Below are positions 1 through 8,643 of a DNA stretch of 36,553 nucleotides, one piece after another. The position numbers and the translations under genes are program-made. This DNA comes from Silicimonas sp. (GTDB lineage Bacteria > Pseudomonadota > Alphaproteobacteria > Rhodobacterales > Rhodobacteraceae): contig JAJEFO010000121.1 in the NCBI GenBank assembly GCA_022820365.1, positions 1 to 36,553 on the forward strand, read 5' to 3'. Each line of letters begins with the position of its first letter. The first letter of the stretch is position 1. The notes beneath the pieces were generated by a model. The model was not told the origin of the DNA and ran no database searches. It worked only from the letters and a program-made list of their open reading frames with translations.

Positions 1-1
1 A

Positions 2-139
2 CGGCCGTCAAGTGCCGCAGGATTCGCCGTCAAGTGTCACAGGATTTTCCGTCAAGTCCGGCAGGATTTTCCGTCAAGTGTCGTAAGATTTTTCGTCAAG
101 TGTTGTAAGATTTTCCGTCAAGTGTCGCAGGATTTTGCA
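2..139. repeat. Left iteron array, arm of a 138-bp terminal inverted repeat
   Basis: Six head-to-tail 22-bp units lie at 5-26, 27-48, 49-70, 71-92, 93-114 and 115-136. Each begins (C/T)CGTCAAGT and ends GATT plus TT or CG; bases 11-15 vary between units. Bases 2-139 are the exact reverse complement of 36416-36553, and identity stops at base 140. Contiguous 22-bp direct repeats next to a rep-like gene are the usual form of plasmid iterons, which bind an initiator and set copy number. The outermost bases, CGGCCGTCAAG, are consistent with the centre of a larger palindrome, but only about four bases past that centre are visible. The array also supplies the stop codon of the adhesin reading frame. 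Confidence 0.85.
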
Positions 140-3100
140 TCCTGGCCAAGCAGCGCCTCGACGCCGCCGGAGGACGCGCCGCCGAGGGACTGCCTCCCCG
201 ACAGCGACCAGCCGCGCTTCGTCTCCGGCCGCGGATCCCAGGAGAGGCCCAGCGACAGGCCCCAGTTCCGGAACGCCCCGTCCTCGTGCAGCGCCAGCGT
301 GCGCCCGTCCACGGTCACCGACAGGCCGCTGGCGGGATCGCTGAAGCCGAAGCCGCCGCCGATCTCCAGCCCGAAGCCGGTCTCGGCGTCGCCGCCGTCA
401 TGGCGCAGCCCCGCCTCGAGACGCGGTCGCAACGTGGCCCCCGTCTCGAGCGTCCGCTGCCAGTTTGCGGTCACCCCGAGCCGCAGCCGCGTGGTCGCGC
501 CCGAGCCCGCCGCGAGCCCCGTCGCGGCATCAGAGGACATCTGCGTCCTGAGCGCGTCCGCGTGCCAGTCGAGATCCATGCCGCCGGGCCCCGAGGCCAG
601 CGCGCCCTCCGCGCCGGCGGACGCCATGCTCCAGCCGACGCCCGTCTCCATGGGCTCCCCGCCGTCGGGCGTCAGGGTCATGTCGCCGCGACCAATCCCG
701 GCCGCGCCCCAGACGGACAGCCCGTCGCCGATCTCCCGGCCCGCCCAGGGGACGAGGGCCGTCAGCGTGACGTCGATCTCCCCCGAGGACGCGCCGGAAT
801 ACGTTCCGGCGCCCCGGTTACGGGACAGGATCATTCCGAACAACGTGCCCTTCCGCCTCCAGTCGGTGCCGAGCATGACGCCCGTCACCTCGCCGTCGAG
901 GGAGGTCTCCCCGTCCCGTCCGCTGAACCCGGAGCGGCTTGCCCGGCCCCAGAACCCGTGCGAGAGTCCGGTCTCCGTGTCCCGCATCATGATGAATGAC
1001 GTGCCGAGCAGGGCGTCGTCCGCCGCGACCGCCTGCGTCTCCGGGCCGTCCTCTCCGTCGTCGCCGTCCGCCAGGAACGACCGGAACGCGAGGATCCCGT
1101 CCTCCGGGAACTCCTCCGGAGGACGGGCCCGTCCGGCTTCAGGTTCCGGGACGGAAGGGGCGTGCAGGACGAGCATCTCTGCATCCGGGGGAGACTCCGG
1201 GCCGGTCAGCGCGTTCTCGGCGACCGCCTCGTTCTGAAGGCCGGTCCCCGTCTCCGGCCCCGGCAGGGGCTGGCCGGCAAACCGGCCCGTGAAGCCCGGG
1301 CTCCGGTCGGCGGCCAGACGGTCGCGGACCGCGTCCAGGTGGCTCTCGGCCACCGAGCGCCCGAAGCGCGCCAGCCACGCGTCCGGAACCGGGTCGTCGT
1401 TGACGATCGTCCCCGTCGCCTCGCCGTCGCCGATGCGCGCGCCCGCGGCGTTCGACAGCCTGAGCGCGAACGTCTCCTCGCCCTCGTCGTGGCTGTCGTC
1501 GAGGATCGGCACCGACACCGTCTTCGTCGTCTCGCCCGCCGCGAAGATGAGAATGCCGTACGTCGCCGTGTAGTCCTCGCCGGCCACGGCCGTCCCGTCG
1601 GCGGTCGCGTAGTCCACCGTCACCCGGTGCGCCGCCGTCGTGAAGGCGCGGTCCAGGCTCACCTCGAACGAGATCGACGCGCCTGCGCCCTCGCTTGCCC
1701 GCGCGTCCGCGACCGAAACCGCCGGACGCCAGTCCACCTTGTGGTCCGAATCGTGGCCGAGGCCGGAATGGGCGAGCGCCGCGTCCTCCTGCGACGCCGC
1801 CGAGCGGATGGTGCCGCCGTCGAGCGCCAGGCTGTTCGCGAGCACCGCGATGCCCTGCGTCGAATGGTTCGGCTCCACCACGGCGTGGGAGAAGGTGAGG
1901 CTCGTCGTCCCTCCGCCGCCCGCGTAGGCCGCGTGCTTCGTGCCCCAGTGCGCCGGGTCCATGTCGATCGACAGCCGGGGAGTGCCGGTCACCGAAACCG
2001 CCGCGTCGAACGTGACCTGGACGCGGATCGTCTCGCCCAGCATGTAGGTGTCGCCCGAGGCCGGGCTCGAGACCACCGAAACGCCGGTCACCGACGGCGG
2101 CCCGCCGTCCCCGCCTGTCCCGCCGGGGCTGTCGTCGCCGCCGCTTGCGGGCTGCGTCCGCCAGTCAACCTTGTGGTCCGGGTCGTGGGCGAGACCCGCG
2201 TGGCCGAGCGTCGCGTCCTCCTGCGACGCCGCCCACCTGATGGTCCCGCCGTGGAGGGCCAGTGTGCTGGCCGGCACCGCGATCCCCTGCGTCGAGATGT
2301 TCGGCTCCGCCACCTCGTGCGCGAAGACCAGCGTCTCCGTGCCGGAGCCGCTCTCGTAGGCCGCCCGCTTCTCGCCCCAGTCGGCCGGATCCATGTCGAT
2401 GATCAGTCCCGGCGTCCCGCCGGTCGTGTCCACCTCCACCGCCTCGCTGAAGGTCACCTGCACCCGGATCCGCTCGCCGAGCGCATAGGTGTCGTCGCTT
2501 CCTGCGTCCGAGATCACCTCGATTCCCGTCACCCCGGTCCCCGCTCGGGTGACGTTCTCCAGACCGATCTTTATGGACCTCAGCTCGTGGCCGTCCCTGG
2601 ACCGCCCCGCGTCCGGCGCCGCCACCGGGTTGCCGGCCAGATCGCTGAGCGCCCCGCCGCTGCCGTCCGCGCGCCGCCAGTAGATCAACCAGTTGCGCTC
2701 CGTCAGCCCCGCCGTCGCGTGCGGCGCGTGGGGAGCGCGCTCTCCCAGCCCGACCGTCACCGTCGCGCCGTCGACCGCCACCTCGCCCGTGGGATTGAAG
2801 CCCCTCGCACCCGTCTCCGAAGTCGCCACGGACACCATGAACGAGCCGCCCGTCGCGTCCGGATCCAGCGCCTCGCTGAAGTGGAGCGTCACCGTCCCGC
2901 CGTCGATCTCGCCCCGAAGCACCTTCGGCGGCGCCGCGTCCACCTTGTGCGCCGGGTCGGCCGCAAGCCCCGCATGGCCGAGGAGCGCGTCCTCCTGCGT
3001 CGCCTTCGACCTGATTGTTCCTCCATCGAGCTCCAGCGTGTCCGCGAGCACCGCGATGCCGTCAGGCGCCTCGTCCGGCGCCGCGGCCGTCCAGGCAAAT

Positions 3101-6100
3101 GTCAGCGCGTCGCTGCCGGAGCCGTCCTCGTACGCCGCCCAGCGCTCGCCCGCGCCGTCGTCGCCGCCCAGGTCGAGCTTCAGCCGCGGCGCCCCGGATT
3201 CCGTGCCCACGTCCACCGCCTCGCTGAACGCCAGTTGCACCCGGACCTTCTCGCCGGCCGCGTAGGTCTCATCGTCGCCCGGGTCCGAAGCCATCGCCAC
3301 CCCGGTCACCGCAGCCCGCGCGCCCGCCACCGCCTCGGCGTCGAAGTCCGCCAGCTGCCTGCGTTGCGCGGTCCACAGGCCAAGCTCCCCCTGCGGGCGC
3401 CGGTAGTGCACCGTCAACCCCTCGCCGTCGGCGACCGTCCGGCCGAGCGTCAGCTCGACCCCGGCGCCGTTCGCGGCGAACGCCGCGTCGAGGACCGGAA
3501 CGGGCGCCGCCGCCGGCGCGGCCGGCGTCACCGTGAAGTACGCCGTCCTCGGCAACGCCTGCGGCTCCAGCGCCTGATGAAACTCCATCATCATCCGCTC
3601 GCCGCTCCCTGACAGCCCGCTGCCGCCCATCGCGGTGCAGTTCCCCACCTGCGCGTTCGCCACCGCCTGCCCGGTGAATTCGCCCGCCTCCATGCCCCAG
3701 CGGTTCTGCAGCGCGTTCACCGAGGGTCTCGCATACGTCAGATTGAACGTGTCGCACGGCATCGCCGTCCGAACCATCTGCAGTTCCACCGTCTTGCCGC
3801 GCACCGTCACGAGATTGACGCCCAGATACGACTGGTCGAGCGCGAACGCGCTCTTGTCCGGCACCTTCGTCGGGTCCAGCGCCTGGTCGAAGGAGAGCGT
3901 CAGCACATTCCCGTTCATCGTCGCCGGGCCTGTCGCCGCCAGCGCCGGCGCCGCAGCCGGCCTGGTCGTCCCCTCGTTGGTCAGCGTCGCGGCGGCGCCG
4001 CCCTCAGTGGCATGGGAGAGGCTGGCCGCCCTGTTGCCCGCGAGGTCGCGCAGCCCGGTGGCCGGCGCGGTCGGCGCGGTGTAGGCCACCGTCACCGCGT
4101 CACTGGCGCCGGTCGCCGAGGCCAGGGCAAGGAACACCGCGTTCCCCCGCACCACCACCTCGGCGGGAGCCGCTCCGGACGCGGTGCCCACGATCACGCT
4201 GAACGCGCTCGCCGCCGGTATCGCGCTCTCGTCCAGCGCCTCGTCGAAGTAGAGCGTCACGTCCGTCCCGGAGACGCTGCCGGAGCCCGACGTCGGGGGT
4301 GTCGTGTCGTTGATCTGGCGCATCCGGTAGAGCCTGATGTCCTCCACCTCGATGCCGGCGGCGCCGCGCAGCGGGTTCGCCTCGTCGCCCTTCTCGTAGA
4401 ACGCCCACGCGCCCGCGGCGCTGCCCGGGTCCTCCGCCAGCGTGACCGTCACCGTCGCGCCCCGGATCTTCGCGGTGCCCGTGCCCCGGACGAAATTGCC
4501 GAAGACCTTGGCACTGTCGTACACCCGGAACCTGCGCCCTTCCGGGCGCGAGCCCGCGTCCAGCCCCCGGTCGAAGACCATCGTGAGCGTGCGCCCCTCC
4601 ACCTGCCCGCGCAGCATCACGGGCGGATCGGCCGGCGGCGTCACGTTGGTCAGCACCTGGCTGAACTTGGCCACCTTGTTGCCGGCCGCGTCCCTGAGCT
4701 GATGGGCGGTGTCGGTTCCGCTGCTTGTCTTGTGCAGGCGGTAGTACACCGTCGCCGGCTGGTGGGCGGCGACCGGCGCGAGCAGCGTCAGCGTCACTGT
4801 CGAGTCGCGCACCGCCACCCGATGGGGCCCCTGGTTGACGATGACCGCGCCCTCGTGGCGCCCGCCCTGGATGGTGAACGCGAAGGCCAGCTCGGCCCGG
4901 TCATTCGCGGTCGGCGTCGCCGCCGACGTCTTGACGTCATCGTCGAAGGTCAGCGTCACGGTCGCGCCGTTCACCGTCGCATGGACGAGCTTGGGCGGCG
5001 TCGCGTCCGCAACCGGGGTGAGACCGCCGTTCACCTTGTGGGTTTCGCCTCCGGAGAGCCCCGGATGGCTGCGCGACACGGCGCGGCCCTGCGCGTCAAG
5101 AAGCGTCGCCCCGCCGGACAGCACCACGAGATCGCCCGCCGCGGTCGGCGTCAGCTCGAACCCTTCCGCGTCCGTGTCCGTGTCCGCGGCCTGCACCTTG
5201 TACCCGAAGACGAGCGAGCGCGCCCGGCCCCGGGTCGCGCGCCCCTTCCGCAGGCTGGCCGCCTTCTCGCTTCCGCCCACGTCGAGCGGCACCGAGAGAT
5301 CTCCCCCGGCCGGAACGTCCCACACCACGTCCGCCGACCAGGTCACCCGCACCAGGACGTGTTCGCCCCTCATTTGCCTGAACACGCCATTCTCATCCGG
5401 GTCGTGCCCGACAAGGCCGTAGGTGTCCGGGGTGTTGTCGCTGTTCGTGTCGTGCGACGGCTTGGACACGATGGCCACCGACACGATGCGCGTCGCAGGC
5501 GTCGGGGTGACGTTGGCTGCCGCCACGTTGGCGAAGCTCTGCGTCTCGGTGCCTCCGGTGTTGCGGAGCCGACCGGTCGCCGGCCGATGGTATCCCACCG
5601 TGACCTTCTCGTGCGCGGCCACCGCCGCGACGAGCGTCAGCGTCACCGTCTTGCCGCTCACCGCCACCGGAGTGGTCCCGGTCCCGGACACGAGCGCCAC
5701 GGGGTCCCCGTCCGCCCTCACCGTGAACGCGCTCGCCGCCGGCACCGAACCGGTGTCCAGGAAGTTAGGCATGGTGATGGTCAGCGTCGTCCCGTTCACC
5801 GTCGCCAAGACGGGCTGCGGCGTGGTGCCCGGCGCCGGCGTGTCGTTGGTGATGCTGACGGCGCCATAGACCTTTTGCCTCCACCCGTTGCCCGCCAGGT
5901 CCCTCAGCCGCTCGGTCTGCGGCACGAACTGCATCTGCACTATCTGGCCCTGGGTCACCGCGCTCGCCAGCGTCAGCGTCACCGTCCGGCCCGAGATGGC
6001 AATCGCCGTGGCGGAAGCGCCAGCGCCCGAGGGGGTCGTGGCATGCGCCCTGAAGCGGAACGACCTCGCCGGCACCGGGTTCGTGTCCAGCTCCTCGTTG

Positions 6101-8472
6101 AACGTCAGCACCGCCGTCGAACCGTTCACCGTCGCCGAGACGACCGACGGGCGCGTGGTGTCCACCGCCGGCGTGTTGTTGGTGACGCTGACGGTGCCGA
6201 AAAGAAGTGTCCCCCAGTCGTTGCCCGCCAGGTCCCGGAGGTTCAATTCGGGCTGCACCGTGTTCCGCGCGTACTGCATCTGCACCGTCTGGCCGTGGGT
6301 CACCGCGCTCGCCAGCGTCAGCGTCACCGTCCGCCCCGAGATGGCAATCGCCGTGGCAGAAGCGCCAACGCCCGTCGTGCCCACCCGGAAACGGAACAAC
6401 GTGAACTGCACAACGTTCGTGTCCAGCTCCTCGTCGAAGGTCAGCACCGCCGTCGCCCCGTTCACCGTCGCCGAGACGAGCGACGGGCGCGTGGTGTCCG
6501 GCGCCGGCGTCTCGTTGGTGATGCTGACGGCGCCGAAGACCTTTTGCCTCCACCCGTTGCCCGCCAGGTCCCTCAACCGCTCGGTCTGCGGCACGAACTG
6601 CATCTGCACCGTCTGGCCCTGAGTCACCGCGCTCGCCAGCGTCAGCGTCACCGTCCGGCCCGAGACGGCAATCGCCGTGGCTTGAGCGCCAGCGCCCGCC
6701 GTGCCCACCCTGAAGCGGAACGACCTCGCCGGCACCGGGTTCGTGTCCAGCTCCTCGTCGAAGGTCAGCACCGCCGTCGCCCCGTTCACCGTCGCCGAGA
6801 CGACCGACGGGCGCGTGGTGTCGCCAGTGCCGTTCTCCGCCGTCCGGTCCGCGACGCTCGGCAGCGCGGTGCCGGAGGAATCCTCGAGCACGGCGCCGCT
6901 CGCCGGCTTGTCGTAGCGCACCCGCAGCGTCTCGCCCAAGGTGACCTCCGACGTGAGCGTTGCGGTCACCCTGTTGCCCGCGATGGAGACCAACGCGCTC
7001 GCGCCCGCGATGGTGCGGCTCGACCCGGCTTTCGTGGCGATCACCGCGAACGCGCTGCTCGCGGGCCTCGCGCTCGTGCTCAGCGCCGTGTCGAAGATGA
7101 CGTTGAGCGCCTTCCCGTCCACCCGCGCGGCCGTCACCATCGCCGTCGTGCTGTTCGTCACCGCCTTGCCGGTGAAGCTCGCCACCTCGTTGTTCGCCTC
7201 GTCCTTGAGCTTGTTGTTCGTCCCCGTGCTGGGCTTCATGTAGCTCACTTTCACGCCGGTGTCGGTGGACAGCACCGCGGCCGCCAGCGTCAGAGTCACG
7301 GTCCGGCCGTTGATGACCGGCGCCGTCGCGCTCAGGGCCACGTCCTGCTCGTTGCCGTTCCGCGGCGTCTTCTTCACCCCGAAGGCGCTGTTCGCCAGGC
7401 TCGCCGCGGCGGCGAGGTCCTCGTTGAAGGTGATCGTCAGCGACGTGCCGTCTACCGCCGCCGATGAAACCGTCGGCGCGGTCGTGTCGGCGACGGTCTT
7501 GATCGCGATCAACAGGGTGTTCGAGGATGATTTCCATGTAGGGGTGTCGGCCGCCGCGTCCCGCCAGCGCCTGTCGTTGGCGATGCTCCACCCGGTCGCG
7601 GCGCCCGCGTCCTCCGCGCCGCTGTCAGTTCGTTTTAGGCTGCAACTGCCGGAATTGCCGTTCTGCTGGAGTACGACCGAGTACGTCGTACTCGCATCGA
7701 GAGTCGCGCCCGAGGCCGCCGTGAACGTGTTGACCGCGTTCGCCGCGACTGAGGACGGGCTGGTCAGCGCGTGGACGCTGCTGTCGGGAGCGCCGCCGCT
7801 GGTCGTGCTGTAGATGCTCGCGCTGGGGCTGCAGCCACTACTTGCTGATCCGAATCTCACATCGACCGAGTGGAGCGTGTAGCCCCCTGATTGCGAGCCG
7901 GTCGTGAAGGATGTCGAATTCTCCCACTTGGACCCGCCAGAGAAGCCAACGATAAGGCTGCCGTCGGCAAGCGTTTGCCCGGTGTTGCTCACCTGCGTGG
8001 TCTGCGCCTTCGCGGTCCCGGCGCCGAGCAGCAGGAGGACGAGAACGGCGGCCAGGGTGGCGGTGAACTCGCCGAACGTACGCACCACCGCCCGCCACGC
8101 GAACGCGCGGTGGGCGGGCCAGCGAAACCGGACGCCGGAAGTAGAGGAAGACGGTGAGGGGAGCGCAGGCGCCGCCGGGCGGCGGGCGCCGGGGCTCAGC
8201 CGGCGGTGGCGATCCCGCGGACGGCAGGGAGCCGGCCGGGAGCCTGTCGAAGCGGCACGGCCCATGGCGTCAGCCACGCGACGCACGAGGAACTGGAGGA
8301 AGCCGCCCTGAGCGCGGGCGCAGGAATGGGCTCGGCTCGGCTCGGCTCGGCTCGGCTCGGCTCGGCTCGGCTCGATTATCGAGCGGGAAACGGCTGCAAT
8401 CGAGCGGGAAACGACTGCGAGCAAAAACACCCCGACTGGAACCAAACCCATCGAACCACTCCTCCGCTGCAA
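118..8472 (-). CDS. Giant autotransporter adhesin with SwmB-like and Calx-beta repeats, C-terminally truncated
   Basis: This is a surface protein of up to 2,784 residues. A signal peptide with a hydrophobic core lies near residues 138-150, ending AGTAKA before Gln157. After it come many SwmB-like Ig-fold repeats with the pattern VxGxxVTLTFDExLD, xVTLTLAxxV and LRDxAGN, then domains of the form VTGIxVxSxxGxDTYxxGExIRVQVTFSEAV. A Calx-beta domain lies near residues 2250-2360, with DYATADGTAxAGEDY and EGEETFALRLSN motifs. An autotransporter barrel starts near 2464. The barrel stops early: the last six residues (KSCDT and the preceding Ala) are encoded by the iteron repeat, so its final strands are missing and export may fail. 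The start is uncertain. The longest frame begins at 8472, but ATG 8265 or GTG 8088/8085, just ahead of the signal peptide, are equally possible and no clear ribosome-binding site decides. The expected location is the outer membrane and cell surface. Confidence 0.8.
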   Translation of the reverse strand: MQRRSGSMGLVPVGVFLLAVVSRSIAAVSRSIIEPSRAEPSRAEPSRAHSCARAQGGFLQFLVRRVADAMGRAASTGSRPAPCRPRDRHRRLSPGARRPAAPALPSPSSSTSGVRFRWPAHRAFAWRAVVRTFGEFTATLAAVLVLLLLGAGTAKAQTTQVSNTGQTLADGSLIVGFSGGSKWENSTSFTTGSQSGGYTLHSVDVRFGSASSGCSPSASIYSTTSGGAPDSSVHALTSPSSVAANAVNTFTAASGATLDASTTYSVVLQQNGNSGSCSLKRTDSGAEDAGAATGWSIANDRRWRDAAADTPTWKSSSNTLLIAIKTVADTTAPTVSSAAVDGTSLTITFNEDLAAAASLANSAFGVKKTPRNGNEQDVALSATAPVINGRTVTLTLAAAVLSTDTGVKVSYMKPSTGTNNKLKDEANNEVASFTGKAVTNSTTAMVTAARVDGKALNVIFDTALSTSARPASSAFAVIATKAGSSRTIAGASALVSIAGNRVTATLTSEVTLGETLRVRYDKPASGAVLEDSSGTALPSVADRTAENGTGDTTRPSVVSATVNGATAVLTFDEELDTNPVPARSFRFRVGTAGAGAQATAIAVSGRTVTLTLASAVTQGQTVQMQFVPQTERLRDLAGNGWRQKVFGAVSITNETPAPDTTRPSLVSATVNGATAVLTFDEELDTNVVQFTLFRFRVGTTGVGASATAIAISGRTVTLTLASAVTHGQTVQMQYARNTVQPELNLRDLAGNDWGTLLFGTVSVTNNTPAVDTTRPSVVSATVNGSTAVLTFNEELDTNPVPARSFRFRAHATTPSGAGASATAIAISGRTVTLTLASAVTQGQIVQMQFVPQTERLRDLAGNGWRQKVYGAVSITNDTPAPGTTPQPVLATVNGTTLTITMPNFLDTGSVPAASAFTVRADGDPVALVSGTGTTPVAVSGKTVTLTLVAAVAAHEKVTVGYHRPATGRLRNTGGTETQSFANVAAANVTPTPATRIVSVAIVSKPSHDTNSDNTPDTYGLVGHDPDENGVFRQMRGEHVLVRVTWSADVVWDVPAGGDLSVPLDVGGSEKAASLRKGRATRGRARSLVFGYKVQAADTDTDAEGFELTPTAAGDLVVLSGGATLLDAQGRAVSRSHPGLSGGETHKVNGGLTPVADATPPKLVHATVNGATVTLTFDDDVKTSAATPTANDRAELAFAFTIQGGRHEGAVIVNQGPHRVAVRDSTVTLTLLAPVAAHQPATVYYRLHKTSSGTDTAHQLRDAAGNKVAKFSQVLTNVTPPADPPVMLRGQVEGRTLTMVFDRGLDAGSRPEGRRFRVYDSAKVFGNFVRGTGTAKIRGATVTVTLAEDPGSAAGAWAFYEKGDEANPLRGAAGIEVEDIRLYRMRQINDTTPPTSGSGSVSGTDVTLYFDEALDESAIPAASAFSVIVGTASGAAPAEVVVRGNAVFLALASATGASDAVTVAYTAPTAPATGLRDLAGNRAASLSHATEGGAAATLTNEGTTRPAAAPALAATGPATMNGNVLTLSFDQALDPTKVPDKSAFALDQSYLGVNLVTVRGKTVELQMVRTAMPCDTFNLTYARPSVNALQNRWGMEAGEFTGQAVANAQVGNCTAMGGSGLSGSGERMMMEFHQALEPQALPRTAYFTVTPAAPAAAPVPVLDAAFAANGAGVELTLGRTVADGEGLTVHYRRPQGELGLWTAQRRQLADFDAEAVAGARAAVTGVAMASDPGDDETYAAGEKVRVQLAFSEAVDVGTESGAPRLKLDLGGDDGAGERWAAYEDGSGSDALTFAWTAAAPDEAPDGIAVLADTLELDGGTIRSKATQEDALLGHAGLAADPAHKVDAAPPKVLRGEIDGGTVTLHFSEALDPDATGGSFMVSVATSETGARGFNPTGEVAVDGATVTVGLGERAPHAPHATAGLTERNWLIYWRRADGSGGALSDLAGNPVAAPDAGRSRDGHELRSIKIGLENVTRAGTGVTGIEVISDAGSDDTYALGERIRVQVTFSEAVEVDTTGGTPGLIIDMDPADWGEKRAAYESGSGTETLVFAHEVAEPNISTQGIAVPASTLALHGGTIRWAASQEDATLGHAGLAHDPDHKVDWRTQPASGGDDSPGGTGGDGGPPSVTGVSVVSSPASGDTYMLGETIRVQVTFDAAVSVTGTPRLSIDMDPAHWGTKHAAYAGGGGTTSLTFSHAVVEPNHSTQGIAVLANSLALDGGTIRSAASQEDAALAHSGLGHDSDHKVDWRPAVSVADARASEGAGASISFEVSLDRAFTTAAHRVTVDYATADGTAVAGEDYTATYGILIFAAGETTKTVSVPILDDSHDEGEETFALRLSNAAGARIGDGEATGTIVNDDPVPDAWLARFGRSVAESHLDAVRDRLAADRSPGFTGRFAGQPLPGPETGTGLQNEAVAENALTGPESPPDAEMLVLHAPSVPEPEAGRARPPEEFPEDGILAFRSFLADGDDGEDGPETQAVAADDALLGTSFIMMRDTETGLSHGFWGRASRSGFSGRDGETSLDGEVTGVMLGTDWRRKGTLFGMILSRNRGAGTYSGASSGEIDVTLTALVPWAGREIGDGLSVWGAAGIGRGDMTLTPDGGEPMETGVGWSMASAGAEGALASGPGGMDLDWHADALRTQMSSDAATGLAAGSGATTRLRLGVTANWQRTLETGATLRPRLEAGLRHDGGDAETGFGLEIGGGFGFSDPASGLSVTVDGRTLALHEDGAFRNWGLSLGLSWDPRPETKRGWSLSGRQSLGGASSGGVEALLGQDAKSCDT
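5830..6822 (-). repeat. Three near-identical ~330-bp tandem repeats inside the adhesin
   Basis: Units at about 6499-6822, 6162-6498 and 5830-6161 each encode one SwmB-like domain that begins DTTRPS(V/L)VSATVNG and ends SxTNxTPA. Long DNA stretches are identical between units, for example the segments coding for LRDLAGNGWRQKV and ELDTNPVPARSFRFR in units one and three. The middle unit differs around its NVVQFTLFRFRVG and ARNTVQPELN segments. Such DNA identity points to recent duplication or gene conversion and allows copy-number change by recombination. Confidence 0.8.
8330..8374. repeat. Pentanucleotide microsatellite, nine copies of GCTCG
   Basis: Nine uninterrupted copies of GCTCG (CGAGC on the adhesin strand) cover 45 bp. 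In the longest adhesin frame they encode three EPSRA pentapeptides at about residues 34-48, upstream of the signal peptide. Because the unit is 5 bp, gain or loss of one copy shifts the frame. If translation starts downstream of the array, the repeat instead lies in the promoter or leader, where it would change spacing. Confidence 0.9.
8378..8419. repeat. Two tandem 21-bp repeats beside the microsatellite
   Basis: Two adjacent 21-bp copies, 8378-8398 and 8399-8419, share ATCGAGCGGGAAACG and differ at two positions. On the adhesin strand they encode the repeated peptide VSRSI if the long frame is used; otherwise they sit in the upstream control region. I assign no function. Confidence 0.7.
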
Positions 8473-8558
8473 CGCGCGGCCCGGGGCCGGAGGGCCCGCC
8501 AGGCCGCGTCGCTTTCCTGTTCGGACGAAGTGTAATCGGGACCGCGAGCCTGTAAATT

Positions 8559-8580
8559 CCTGCCACTTGGGAGGTAATGA
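8559..8580. promoter_or_regulatory. Lux-box-like dyad, copy 1 (upstream of the adhesin)
   Basis: The core CCTGCCACTTGGGAGG is an imperfect palindrome: half-sites CCTGCCA and TGGGAGG differ at one position about a 2-bp centre. A 22-bp stretch containing it recurs at 10009-10030 with one mismatch. It lies about 90 bp upstream of the longest adhesin start and just past the 3' end of the LuxR-type gene. Binding by that regulator is inferred from the position and symmetry only. Confidence 0.5.
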
Positions 8581-8643
8581 ACACCGGACCGGGGGCTCTT
8601 GAAGGCGGCGCGGACGGCGCCGGCCCCGGCTGCCGGCGGACCG

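Noticed and set aside
2-139. CRISPR array
   Set aside because: The 22-bp units are contiguous, with no spacers, and no cas gene is present.
1162-3612. Plus-strand open frame of 816 codons
   Set aside because: Also a shadow of the adhesin in GC-rich DNA, with Arg-rich composition.
4012-7467. Long plus-strand open frame of 1,151 codons
   Set aside because: It is the complement of the adhesin; its translation is Arg/His-rich with no domain, while the minus strand has clear repeated Ig-fold domains.
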